64,000 nucleotides of DNA, taken from NCBI RefSeq assembly GCF_018861025.1, contig NZ_JAHKQH010000042.1, positions 63,964 to 127,963 of the forward strand. The letters run 5' to 3'. This stretch comes from Psychrosphaera sp. B3R10 (GTDB lineage: Bacteria > Pseudomonadota > Gammaproteobacteria > Enterobacterales > Alteromonadaceae). A program made the position numbers and the translations under genes. Shown piece after piece: positions 8,771 through 16,757 of this stretch. The stretch's first letter is position 1. Each line of letters starts with the position of its first letter. The notes beneath the pieces were generated by a model that saw only the letters and a list, made by a program, of their open reading frames with translations, had not been told where the DNA came from and did no database searches.

Positions 8771-9316
8771 GTGAAGGATTTTGTGGAGTTAGGTTTACCT
8801 GACAAAATGGATATTAAGCGTCAATATAACGCGATGACAATCACAAGGAAATGGTTTGGGTGGCAAGTGATTTTTCTAACTGTATTTGCTGTTGTTTGGA
8901 ATGGTATTATTTTTAACAACTATTTGAGTGTTGAAGCTTACAGTGAGTTGCCTTGGATACATATTATTGCAGGAATTGCTGTAACCTATTACGCCATTAC
9001 TGGCTGGTGTAATGTCACCAACATTCATGTTACGAAGCAGCAAATTCAAATTAGCCACAAACCATTACCTTGGATTGGCAATAAAACCATAGACTCCCAT
9101 GACATTAAGCAGTTGTACGTAAAAGAAAAAACCTCTAGAAACCGGAATCACAACTCGTACTCTGTTAGTTATGAAGTCCATACCATTACAAATAGTGGCA
9201 AAGTGACGAGATTACTTAGCGGATTGTCAACAAGTGAACAGGCGTTATTTGTTGAGCAAGAAATAGAAAAGTACTTGGGAATAGAAAATAAACTAGTTCG
9301 TGGTGAGTTAAGTTAA
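8771..9316 (+). CDS. Two-TM membrane protein with PH-like C-terminal domain
   Basis: This protein of about 181 residues has hydrophobic segments near residues 33-51 and 60-80, then a soluble beta-rich domain. The domain contains TKQQIQISHKPLPWIGNK, DIKQLYVKEK and a final helix (EQALFVEQEIEKYLGI). This layout is typical of small bacterial membrane proteins with a PH-like domain. GGAG at 8761-8764 favours the GTG at 8771; a GTG at 8768 is too close, and an ATG at 8807 is possible. The function is unknown. It is the first gene of the accessory-looking cluster. Confidence 0.7.
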   Translation: MKDFVELGLPDKMDIKRQYNAMTITRKWFGWQVIFLTVFAVVWNGIIFNNYLSVEAYSELPWIHIIAGIAVTYYAITGWCNVTNIHVTKQQIQISHKPLPWIGNKTIDSHDIKQLYVKEKTSRNRNHNSYSVSYEVHTITNSGKVTRLLSGLSTSEQALFVEQEIEKYLGIENKLVRGELS

Positions 9317-9322
9317 TGAGCT

Positions 9323-9358
9323 GTTTTATTACGTTATTAGGTTTTATTACGTTATTAG
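9323..9358 (+). repeat. Tandem 18-bp direct repeat
   Basis: GTTTTATTACGTTATTAG occurs twice head to tail (9323-9340 and 9341-9358), followed by a partial third copy (GTTTTCTTAG). It lies in the gap after the PH-like gene and looks like a recent local slippage duplication. Confidence 0.85.
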
Positions 9359-9452
9359 GTTTTCTTAGCCGATATTGAAATAACAGCGGCGCCAAACTAG
9401 ACACAATGTGCCTGCGAAATTAGCGCAGGTAAAAGAATACAAGGATGGTTTT

Positions 9453-9824
9453 ATGAAATGTTTTACCCACCAAGTTGATTCCGTTGGAATATGTAAGTCG
9501 TGCAATAAAGCAGTATGTTCAGAATGTGCTGTTGATACTGGAAGAGGGCTTGCCTGTAGCGATTTTTGTGTTGAAGAACTGAACGATATAAATGTCATCA
9601 TGGATAAAAGTAAACAAATTTATGGCATAGGCAATGACAGTAAATTACCGCCTACCGGGATCCTGATGTATATGTTTTTTGCCGCAGCTTTTATAGGTTT
9701 TGGCGTTTATCAAACAATATTGAAAGGACGCCCTGACTACTTTTTATTTGTAATGGGAACGGGTTTCTTAGTGGTAGGCGGATTAGCCTGGTACCGTAAT
9801 AGAAAGTTAAATATCAACTGTTAG
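9453..9824 (+). CDS. B-box-type zinc-finger membrane protein
   Basis: This 123-residue protein starts with a compact zinc-ligand array, C3-x2-H6-x7-C14-x2-C17-x4-C22-x2-C25 followed by C35 and C39, the spacing of bacterial B-box-type zinc fingers. Two hydrophobic helices follow (about residues 66-84 and 92-110) and a short basic tail (WYRNRKLNINC). The ATG at 9453 has AAGGA seven bases upstream; an in-frame GTG at 9408 lacks such a site. Such proteins probably bind metal on the cytoplasmic side of the membrane; the biological role is unknown. Confidence 0.78.
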   Translation: MKCFTHQVDSVGICKSCNKAVCSECAVDTGRGLACSDFCVEELNDINVIMDKSKQIYGIGNDSKLPPTGILMYMFFAAAFIGFGVYQTILKGRPDYFLFVMGTGFLVVGGLAWYRNRKLNINC

Positions 9825-9873
9825 TTTTTATCAATTGTTGTATGGATTTGGTAACGAAATGGAATTTTGAAAA

Positions 9874-10179
9874 ATGGAATATAGAAAAGAAAGCGTGATC
9901 TCAAGAGTGTTGAAACACTACTTATTGCCCTCAATTTTACTAATATACTGCCTAGTTGGTGCTTTTTGGGCCGGAGTCCCAATGTATAAAAAAAGTGGAA
10001 CTGTTGAATTGATGGGTACAGAAGCCTTATTTTTGTCAATTGCCCCCGCACTATGGTTAATTAGTGATTTAGTTATGTATGAGCCTATTTTAAACCTAAG
10101 CAAGAAGCAAAGATTAGTATGGGGTACGTTGATATTCATACCAGCGGTCTATGTGTTTTGTAGTACGATTTTTTTCTGA
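9874..10179 (+). CDS. Hypothetical three-TM membrane protein
   Basis: This 101-residue protein has hydrophobic segments near residues 17-36, 48-66 and 82-100, with a short positively charged N-terminus (MEYRKESVISRVLKHY). No recognisable motif is present. It begins 50 bases after the zinc-finger gene on the same strand and could share its transcript. Continuous coding character and a GGAATTTTGAAAA leader support a real gene, but I cannot assign a family. Confidence 0.6.
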   Translation: MEYRKESVISRVLKHYLLPSILLIYCLVGAFWAGVPMYKKSGTVELMGTEALFLSIAPALWLISDLVMYEPILNLSKKQRLVWGTLIFIPAVYVFCSTIFF

Positions 10180-10321
10180 TCCCAACTGAAGACGTTAAAA
10201 ATAAGTTTTTGTGGTAACTCCGGTCATAGTAACGCACTCATTTGACTTTGGAACAGCCTTCAGAATAGACTTGGTTAACAGATAGTTATTTAAATGTCTG
10301 GGATTGAAATTGGTGTAAGTA

Positions 10322-10654
10322 ATGAGCTTTATATTGTTTTTGGCGATTGTTATTGGCTTAACTGTATTGCCGATAATGATTTCGGCCAAGATATTAAAGG
10401 CGAACAAAACGTCGTTTAAAGCTTGTTTAATTAGTGCTGTTGGGGCTGTTTCGGTTGAGCATTTCACCCGCACAGCAATTGAAAATCAGGGCTTTGCTGG
10501 ATTAGCTGCGTTAATCATAAACGGTATACTTTTTTCTTTGGTGCTTGGCACTGGCTTTTGGAAAGGTTTAACTATTTCATTGTTAGCTTTGGGCGTACAA
10601 ATACTAATTGGGTACATTTTTGTGGGTATAGGGTTATCTACCGGTACTATTTAG
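10322..10654 (+). CDS. Hypothetical polytopic small membrane protein
   Basis: This 110-residue, almost wholly hydrophobic protein has three or four predicted helices (about residues 2-22, 34-50, 58-78 and 82-104) and many glycines in the last two. No catalytic or ligand-binding motif is evident, and I do not recognise the family. It is isolated by 142 bases upstream and 66 downstream from its same-strand neighbours. Confidence 0.6.
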   Translation: MSFILFLAIVIGLTVLPIMISAKILKANKTSFKACLISAVGAVSVEHFTRTAIENQGFAGLAALIINGILFSLVLGTGFWKGLTISLLALGVQILIGYIFVGIGLSTGTI

Positions 10655-10720
10655 GTTACACCATTATAAGAAACTGCAATTTACGCAGTTACTAGCTTGC
10701 TTTTTATCTAAAGGATTGTC

Positions 10721-11404
10721 GTGATATCTAAATTACCTCGTTGGGTGGAATATGGCTCTTTTGTTCTTGCATTAGTTGCAGGACTTGTTAATTCCATAGG
10801 ACTGTTGGGGTTTAAACACCAATCAATATCTCATTTGTCGGGCACTGCGACCCTTTTAGGCACCGGGATTATTAACTCAACGTATTCTGATGTTTTTCAT
10901 TTGCTTGTGGTACTTATTAGTTTTTTAGTGGGCGCGGCGGTTTCTGGATATTTCCTAAGTAGTGGCGTTGTAAAATTGGGACGTAATTACAGTCGATTGC
11001 TTTATTTTGAAGCAATTTTGTTGCTTTGCTCGATTTATTTTTTAACAAATGACACGTTACAAGGACACTATTTAGCCTCTGCCGCATGTGGACTTCAGAA
11101 CGCATTGGTAACTACTTATAGTGGCGCAGTCATCAGAACGACTCATGTCACTGGCCTATTTACCGACTTAGGGATCATGTTGGGTGCAAAACTAAGAGGC
11201 GACGAATTTGATAAACGTAAAGCACTATTGTTTCTGATCATCATTGTCGGGTTTATTTTAGGGGGCGCATTAGGGGCTTATTTTTTTGTAATGTTCAGGT
11301 TTAACGCATTATTTATCCCAGCGATTATTTGTGCGCTACTGGCTTTGGCATACTCAATTTACAATGCAAAAATAAGTCATTCAGCGGTCGAAATAAACGA
11401 TTAA
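10721..11404 (+). CDS. YoaK/DUF1275 family membrane protein
   Basis: This 227-residue protein has about six hydrophobic helices and the DUF1275 signature near the N-terminus: AGLVNSIGLLGF followed by SISHLSGTATLLG. Later segments include LAAACGLQNALVTTYSGA-like and RTTHVTGLFTDLGIMLG blocks. The family (E. coli YoaK) is a widespread inner-membrane protein without an agreed function, possibly a transporter. The start is GTG with AAAGGAT just upstream. A complete, normal-length family member. Confidence 0.88.
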   Translation: MISKLPRWVEYGSFVLALVAGLVNSIGLLGFKHQSISHLSGTATLLGTGIINSTYSDVFHLLVVLISFLVGAAVSGYFLSSGVVKLGRNYSRLLYFEAILLLCSIYFLTNDTLQGHYLASAACGLQNALVTTYSGAVIRTTHVTGLFTDLGIMLGAKLRGDEFDKRKALLFLIIIVGFILGGALGAYFFVMFRFNALFIPAIICALLALAYSIYNAKISHSAVEIND

Positions 11405-11488
11405 GGTTCAATCGCTGACGGGTATTGGTTTATAAAAGGGTTGCAGTAGGGTGTTCAATGGTGGAATTCAGAAAAGTGAACATTGATC

Positions 11489-12175
11489 ATGTCAGAACTT
11501 AAGCATGTATATGCTCAAATGTGGGCGGACTCCATAGACAAATTTAGTCATAATGAATGTGAGTTAGATCCTCTAATTAACAATAACTCCGATATGCGAC
11601 GTGGCATAACGGTATTATCTTATTTCGACAAGGTCGTTGGAAATAATATATTGAGTTTTCTCGATGAATTAAGAACTATTGAACCTGAGCAATATTATTA
11701 CCCCGCAAGCGATCTCCATTTAACGATTTTGTCGATTATTAGCTGCATAGATGGATTTAACTATTCGGATATTGACGCCGATGCTTATTCAAATGTGTTT
11801 AAAGCAGCAGTAAAAGACACCGGTCCATTTAAGGTGCATTTTAAAGGCATTACCGTTTCACCATCGTGTATTTTAGTTCAAGGCTACCCTGATTTTGAAC
11901 CGTTAACCAAACTCAGAGATTCATTGAGACAAAGGTTCAAAAAAGCTTTTATTGAAACGACTATTGATTCTAGATACAAAATTTCTACAGCCCATACGAC
12001 GGTTGTACGTTGTATCTCCCCCTTTAATAATAGTGCGGCTATGATCAATTTATTACACAAGTACAAGGATTATGATTTTGGGACATTAGAAGTCGAGTCA
12101 GTCGAACTTGTTTTTAATAACTGGTATCAAAATTCTTCAATAACAAAATCGATTTCGAGCGTAAAACTAAAATAA
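11489..12175 (+). CDS. 2H phosphoesterase superfamily protein (2'-5' RNA ligase-like)
   Basis: This 228-residue protein carries the two H-x-T/S motifs that define 2H phosphoesterases: H77-L-T79 in ASDLHLTILSII and H169-T-T171 in ISTAHTTVVRC, about 90 residues apart as in LigT/ThpR and cyclic phosphodiesterases. Such enzymes hydrolyse or form 2',5'- or cyclic phosphodiester bonds in RNA or nucleotides; the substrate here is unknown. The ATG at 11489 is preferred over the TTG two codons earlier. It is isolated in the accessory-looking cluster. Confidence 0.75.
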   Translation: MSELKHVYAQMWADSIDKFSHNECELDPLINNNSDMRRGITVLSYFDKVVGNNILSFLDELRTIEPEQYYYPASDLHLTILSIISCIDGFNYSDIDADAYSNVFKAAVKDTGPFKVHFKGITVSPSCILVQGYPDFEPLTKLRDSLRQRFKKAFIETTIDSRYKISTAHTTVVRCISPFNNSAAMINLLHKYKDYDFGTLEVESVELVFNNWYQNSSITKSISSVKLK

Positions 12176-12466
12176 AATTTGAGCGTTGGGCTATTAATTA
12201 GCGACGGACACGTGATAGTTTGCCACAACGGTGCTCTGCCTAAGCAGAACATATGTATTGTTGATAAAAAGCTTTTGTACAGGAAGTTAACACTCAACAT
12301 GGCCATAACTGCCTAAATTGAAAAACAATTAGAGAGCGTCGTTTAATGTCGACTGAGAGGGTAAACTACATTCAAATTGAGTTTAAGACAGTCGAGTTTA
12401 TTGGTAGGTTACTCAGTTGAGAATGGTCAGTTTTAATTAAAATTTAAAGGAAATAAGAAAAAGTAA

Positions 12467-12871
12467 ATGGATGAGATTAAAAACGTATTACTCGTTATTG
12501 TTGGCTCGTTAGTTTTAATTCTGTGGGCTAATCTTTCTGGGGCGAGTACCTTAAAAAACGCTTTTGACAAACAAAAAAGTAATATTCAGGTTAAAGGCAG
12601 TGGCAAGGTTATTCATATTTTACCCGACGACAATAAAGGCTCGCGTCACCAAAAGTTTATCTTAAAATTAGACACTGGCCTGACAATATTAATAGCGCAC
12701 AATATAGATCTTGCTCCTAGGATAAAATCAATATCTAAAGGGGATACAGTAAAGTTCTATGGTGAATATGAGTGGAACAGTAAAGGTGGCGTTGTGCATT
12801 GGACACATTTAGACCCAAATAATCGCCATGTGCATGGTTGGCTCAAGCATAAAGGCAAAACATATCAATAA
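12467..12871 (+). CDS. DUF3465 domain protein
   Basis: This 134-residue protein has an N-terminal hydrophobic segment (about residues 7-26, signal anchor or signal peptide). An OB-fold-like domain follows with the DUF3465 pattern GSGKVIHILPDDNKGSRHQKF, then LIAHNIDLAPRI, FYGEYEWNSKGGVVHWTH and HGWLKHKGKTYQ. It is probably periplasmic. The family is common in marine gammaproteobacteria and uncharacterised. AAAGGAAA precedes the ATG. A 68-residue membrane protein follows after 34 bases, suggesting a two-gene transcript. Confidence 0.85.
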   Translation: MDEIKNVLLVIVGSLVLILWANLSGASTLKNAFDKQKSNIQVKGSGKVIHILPDDNKGSRHQKFILKLDTGLTILIAHNIDLAPRIKSISKGDTVKFYGEYEWNSKGGVVHWTHLDPNNRHVHGWLKHKGKTYQ

Positions 12872-12905
12872 TTCAAAAACGGTTTCGTTTTAAAGGATGC
12901 GCTTT

Positions 12906-13112
12906 ATGGATAGTTCGACAATGATGCTTTGGGGTGTTGTTTTTAGTGGCTTAGGCCTTGGCTATTTTTCATATGGAAAGAAGCAAAAGTCGTTAGTTCC
13001 TTTGTGCTGTGGTTTATCACTTATCATTTATCCCTATTTTATGACGAGCTTATCAAGCTTACTGATTGTTGGCGTTATTTTGCTGGTGGCCCCATATTTT
13101 ATAAAGTTTTAA
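12906..13112 (+). CDS. Small conserved two/three-TM protein
   Basis: This 68-residue protein is nearly all membrane helices: WGVVFSGLGLGYFSYGKKQK, then PLCCGLSLIIYPYF and LLIVGVILLVAPYFIKF. The pattern 'G-x-G-Y/F-F-x-Y-G-K-K-Q-K ... P-L-x-C-G' is one I recognise from short proteins often labelled amino-acid-transport-like, without functional proof. AAGGA at 12893-12897 sets the start at the ATG at 12906, not the overlapping ATG at 12897. It is probably co-transcribed with the DUF3465 gene. Confidence 0.7.
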   Translation: MDSSTMMLWGVVFSGLGLGYFSYGKKQKSLVPLCCGLSLIIYPYFMTSLSSLLIVGVILLVAPYFIKF

Positions 13113-13459
13113 TTCAATTAGTCGTTTTTGAGACATGTTGGAGGGCACCCAATAAAACTTCTCCAAAAGCTGAAACTGAATGTTCGACTTAAAAGACAAA
13201 TCAAATAACCTATAAGAAGTAAATTAAATGTTTAGCGGTGTTTAGTCGATTGGCACGGGTCGCGGTGTTTCTTTTGGTGTTCGTGTTGAACATATTGTGA
13301 TGGACTGACGATGAGGATATGGTTTTTATATTGAGGTCGCTGTTATATCAGTAACTTAGTTTTAGAACAAATATTTGTAAAATTGACTAGCGGGTGTTGT
13401 TACGTATATTTTTAATGGGTTAGAAAAGTAATTATTAATGGGAAAAGCATAAACTTAAA
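13113..13459 (+). promoter_or_regulatory. Gene-free stretch with a promoter for the YdeI-like gene
   Basis: I see no coding potential in these 347 bases. Near the end TTGACT (13383-13388) and TATATT (13405-13410), 16 bases apart, make a good sigma-70 promoter 50 bases before the next gene. Confidence 0.5.
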
Positions 13460-14038
13460 ATGCCTAAAGTTAATTTAGATAATGTTAAAACCTTTCAGAC
13501 ACCTGAGTTATTTGCAACTTGGCTGGAACAGAACCACGATACAAAGACTGAGTTGTGGTTAAAAATTTTTAAAAAATCCTCCAAAATACCAACAATTACT
13601 TGGGGTGAAGCGGTAATTGAAGGATTATGTTGGGGCTGGATTGATGGCGTTAAAAAGTCGTTAGACGATGACGCTTATCTTCAAAGGTTCACGCCAAGAC
13701 GACAGGGCAGTAATTGGTCAAAGCGGAACACGGAACATGTAGAGAAGTTAATTCGTGACGGTCGTATGCAAGAGTCAGGATTAATCCATGTCCGTTTAGC
13801 AAAAGAAGATGGAAGGTGGCAGGCGGCTTACGCGCCACAAAGCGAAATGGTCATCCCCGATGATTTTTTAGCCGCACTTGATGGTAATAGTAAAGCAAAA
13901 CAATGCTTTGAAACGTTAACAAGATCTCAAAAATTCACAATATCGACGGGTTTACAGACCGCTAAAAAACCAGAAACAAGGCTTAAACGATTTAACCAAT
14001 TCTTGTTAATGCTAGAGCGTAATACAAAGCCATCTTAA
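13460..14038 (+). CDS. YdeI/OmpD-associated family protein
   Basis: This 192-residue protein matches the YdeI/OmdA family. The N-terminal half contains FATWLEQNH..TELWLKIFKKSS, ITWGEAVIEGLCWGWIDG, and FTPRRQGSNWSKRN, and the C-terminal OmdA part has VIPDDFLAALDGN followed by KCFETLTRSQKF-like and KPETRLKRFNQFLLML segments. Members are linked to resistance to polymyxin or bacteriocin-like stress in some bacteria, but the biochemical activity is unknown. Length and motif order are complete. Confidence 0.9.
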   Translation: MPKVNLDNVKTFQTPELFATWLEQNHDTKTELWLKIFKKSSKIPTITWGEAVIEGLCWGWIDGVKKSLDDDAYLQRFTPRRQGSNWSKRNTEHVEKLIRDGRMQESGLIHVRLAKEDGRWQAAYAPQSEMVIPDDFLAALDGNSKAKQCFETLTRSQKFTISTGLQTAKKPETRLKRFNQFLLMLERNTKPS

Positions 14039-14102
14039 ATTATTAAAGGGGATATTATTCGTTGCGAATTATGTTTTTTATTTGGATACAGGGATTAGAT
14101 AA

Positions 14103-14633
14103 TTGCCAAACAATTCATCACTTAAAAATTTAGTTGTCTCAACCACGAGATTAACAATGTTTAATGTCACCGAACTTTCTGATTTTGCTTGGTCAGAATC
14201 AGAATTAACCTCATCTATTTTGACATTGTTGACCCCAAACGTAGTGAAGTCGTTACCGCCGAATTTTCAAAATATTAAAACCACAACAGCAGCAAAAAAT
14301 TGGTTAGACGAAATGGTGTCACAAAGTCATCTTTTTACTGTATGTTTACGAGATACAAAGTCAATTATTGGTTTTGTATTTTTGTCAGAGTGGGACAACC
14401 AAAACGTACATTTAGGTTATTTGCTGGGTGAGTTGTTTTGGCAACAAGGCTATGCCAGTGAGTTTTTATCGGGATTTATCACTGATTGCCGCGATAATCA
14501 CTTAGTTAAATCGTTAATCGGAGGGGTTGAGGCCGCCAATGTTCCATCCGCTAAGTTATTACTTAAACTCGGATTTGAACAAAGTCATACGACCGAAAAC
14601 GGAGTTACTTTTTATCAAAGACAACTTTACTAA
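14103..14633 (+). CDS. GNAT family N-acetyltransferase
   Basis: This 176-residue protein has the RimJ/RimL-like GNAT layout: an N-terminal STTRLTMFNV strand, a central SIIGFVFLSEW strand, the acetyl-CoA-binding region LGYLLGELFWQQGYASEFLSGF (Q/R-x-x-G-x-A/G-like turn QQGYAS), and the C-terminal NVPSAKLLLKLGFEQ helix-strand unit. The TTG start is needed to include the first GNAT strand; an internal ATG at 14157 would remove it. The substrate (protein N-terminus, antibiotic or metabolite) cannot be told. Confidence 0.85.
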   Translation: MPNNSSLKNLVVSTTRLTMFNVTELSDFAWSESELTSSILTLLTPNVVKSLPPNFQNIKTTTAAKNWLDEMVSQSHLFTVCLRDTKSIIGFVFLSEWDNQNVHLGYLLGELFWQQGYASEFLSGFITDCRDNHLVKSLIGGVEAANVPSAKLLLKLGFEQSHTTENGVTFYQRQLY

Positions 14634-14917
14634 CTTGCAATTAAAGTAAGGGGAGTTCGTTGTATAATCTTCAAGATGGAGTTACCCCTCAAATTGTTTA
14701 TTAACGTTAAACTTATTTACGTAACGTTTATTGGCAAATATTGGCAAAATCAGTCCATTTGTATTTTTAAATGACCTCTGTGCCAAATCAATTTCTAATT
14801 GTTATTCATAACTGTTTCATTTTCATAATATAAACATATTTCATTCGATTCAAATTACGTTACATAAAATACCTGCTAAGCTTAGTTAACAAGAAGTTGT
14901 CTTAACTGAAGGGACAA

Positions 14918-15379
14918 TTGGTTAAGTGTTACGGTCGTTTTGTTGCAAATGCGATGAAGGTAATCGGCTTTGTTTCCATTTGTTTTATTATCAGAGTTGT
15001 TAATGCTATGCCCTTTAAAATTGAAAGTGTTCGCCATTTAGGTGTTCTAAAAGTTATCTATAGTGGCGCTGTTACGTTGGATGAAAGGATCAATGTCGTT
15101 CATTCTTTGTGTGTTGATCACTATGATTCGACTCGATTTAGAATTTACATTGACGCTAGGTTAGTCGACTACCAACTCTCAGTTGCGGAACAAGAAGTTT
15201 TTGGCGCTTATATAGCGTCACGAGAAGAATTTAAAGACGCACTCGTCGCTGTCGTTGTTAATGATGGGCAAGTAAAAAACAAAAATATTATTACCAAATC
15301 ATCTAAATCTGGCCAAATAATTAATATTTTTGATAATGAAGATGATGCATTGCAGTGGTTAGTATCACAATCGGTTTAA
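14918..15379 (+). CDS. STAS/SpoIIAA-like hypothetical protein
   Basis: The core (about residues 32-153) alternates strands and helices as in SpoIIAA-like/STAS folds: FKIESVRHLGVLKVIYSG, FRIYIDARLVDYQL, then a final NEDDALQWLVSQ helix. The first 30 residues are hydrophobic and may be a signal peptide or may not be translated. Possible starts are TTG 14918, ATG 14954 and ATG 15008, and none has a convincing ribosome site. The function is unknown; the fold call is inference from pattern. Confidence 0.6.
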   Translation: MVKCYGRFVANAMKVIGFVSICFIIRVVNAMPFKIESVRHLGVLKVIYSGAVTLDERINVVHSLCVDHYDSTRFRIYIDARLVDYQLSVAEQEVFGAYIASREEFKDALVAVVVNDGQVKNKNIITKSSKSGQIINIFDNEDDALQWLVSQSV

Positions 15380-15540
15380 TTTGAATACGTTTATCTAACT
15401 AACTTCACTATTCTTACATCCTCATTAAGCTGAAAAATTTCCTATTTTGCACTGAATATCACGCTGCAATTATTTAATATTGCAGTCTTACGTTATATAG
15501 TCACTACAATATTAGTTGTTGATTAGGAGTGGTGAAAACT

Positions 15541-15960
15541 GTGAATGTATTGTTAGTTTTTTCTGGCATTTTGAGCGCAGTTGCCGCGTTGTTGCATTTA
15601 GGGTGTATCTATTTTGGAGCACCTTGGTATCGAATTTTTGGTGCCGGGGAACAAATGGCACAATTGGCCGAACAGGGCAGTTTGCAACCCACAATTATAA
15701 CATCAGGTATCACAATGGTATTGGCGATATGGTCTCTGTATGCTTTCTCTGCTGCGGGCATCATTGGTAAATTACCCTTTATGCGTTTAGCTCTCGTAAC
15801 GATTACTGCTTTATATTTATGTCGAGGAATTGTTGGACTCTTTTTGATCTTTTACCCAATTGGCCGAACTCCACAGTTTTGGTTATGGAGCTCCGCAATT
15901 TGTTTATTGATCGGAGTGGTTCATCTTTTAGGCGTGAAACAGCAATGGCGTTTGCTATAA
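15541..15960 (+). CDS. Hypothetical four-TM membrane protein
   Basis: This protein of about 139 residues has four hydrophobic helices, with conserved-looking HLGCIYFGAPWYRIFGAGEQM in the first loop. That loop is typical of small uncharacterised gammaproteobacterial membrane proteins that begin with a helix followed by an A-PxW-x-x-x-F-GAGE motif. AGGAG at 15525-15529 overlaps a GTG at 15529, so the GTG at 15541 is the more plausible start. No function can be assigned. Confidence 0.7.
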   Translation: MNVLLVFSGILSAVAALLHLGCIYFGAPWYRIFGAGEQMAQLAEQGSLQPTIITSGITMVLAIWSLYAFSAAGIIGKLPFMRLALVTITALYLCRGIVGLFLIFYPIGRTPQFWLWSSAICLLIGVVHLLGVKQQWRLL

Positions 15961-16024
15961 CCCCAGTTGTAATGTTAAACGCACGATTAATTATGCTCAT
16001 TACATCAAATCAATTAGGACATTC

Positions 16025-16735
16025 ATGGATTCTCTATTTACCGTCATTTGGGTAACGTTAGTTGCCGGACTTGCAATGCCTTTTGGTGCTTTTATCGCGA
16101 ATATAGAAAATGTAAAACCACAATGGTTAGAAGATGAGATCAGACATTTGGTTATGGCATTTGGAGCTGGCGCATTATTGTCAGCGGTGAGTTTGGTTTT
16201 GGTTCCAGAGGGGATAGTTGAATTAAAACCTTTGACCGCAGCCGCATTTTTTCTGGCCGGCGGCCTAAGCTTTATGGCACTGGATATTTTATTAACAAAA
16301 ATCGCAACACCAGCCAGTCAGCTAGCCGCCATGCTTGCCGATTTTATTCCAGAATCAATCGCATTAGGCGCGGCATTTGTTACCGGGAGTAGTAGTGCTT
16401 ATTTATTGGCGGGATTAATCGCATTACAAAATTTACCAGAGGGATTTAATGCGTTTCGAGAGCTCAAAGAGTCATCGTCATATAAACCATTCAAAATTAT
16501 ACTGCTTTTTGCCACCATGGCTTTATTGGGGCCGGTTGCAGGGAGCATAGGTTATCTCTATTTAGCCGATTCAATTACGACGATATCAGCGATAATGTTA
16601 TTTGCATCGGGCGGAATTTTGTATTCAATTTTTCAAGATATTGCCCCGCAAGTTAAACTGGAAAAACATTGGTTACCTTCAATGGGAGCTGTACTTGGTT
16701 TTATGTTTGGAATGGTAGGGCAAATGCTCGTTTAA
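16025..16735 (+). CDS. ZIP family metal transporter
   Basis: This 236-residue polytopic protein has the paired metal-binding helices of ZIP transporters: DFIPESIALGAAF (about residues 107-119) and LIALQNLPEGFNAFRE (about 131-146). These carry the P-E-x-x-x-x-G and N-x-P-E-G motifs that coordinate Zn/Fe. About seven or eight helices are seen. ZIP proteins move divalent cations into the cytoplasm. The first motif has PES where many have HNxPEG, so metal preference is open. It is convergent with mnmC, 22 bases away. Confidence 0.85.
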   Translation: MDSLFTVIWVTLVAGLAMPFGAFIANIENVKPQWLEDEIRHLVMAFGAGALLSAVSLVLVPEGIVELKPLTAAAFFLAGGLSFMALDILLTKIATPASQLAAMLADFIPESIALGAAFVTGSSSAYLLAGLIALQNLPEGFNAFRELKESSSYKPFKIILLFATMALLGPVAGSIGYLYLADSITTISAIMLFASGGILYSIFQDIAPQVKLEKHWLPSMGAVLGFMFGMVGQMLV

Positions 16736-16757
16736 TGGTTTACGACTAGAACAAGTG

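Noticed and set aside
10322-10654. Toxin/holin-like small membrane protein
   Set aside because: The protein is hydrophobic and small, but there is no antitoxin partner, phage context or holin-like charged tail.
8771-16735. Possible chromosomal integron cassette array
   Set aside because: Genes are small, same-strand and unrelated, but I found no attC-like imperfect palindromes with GTTRRRY/RYYYAAC ends between them and no integrase.
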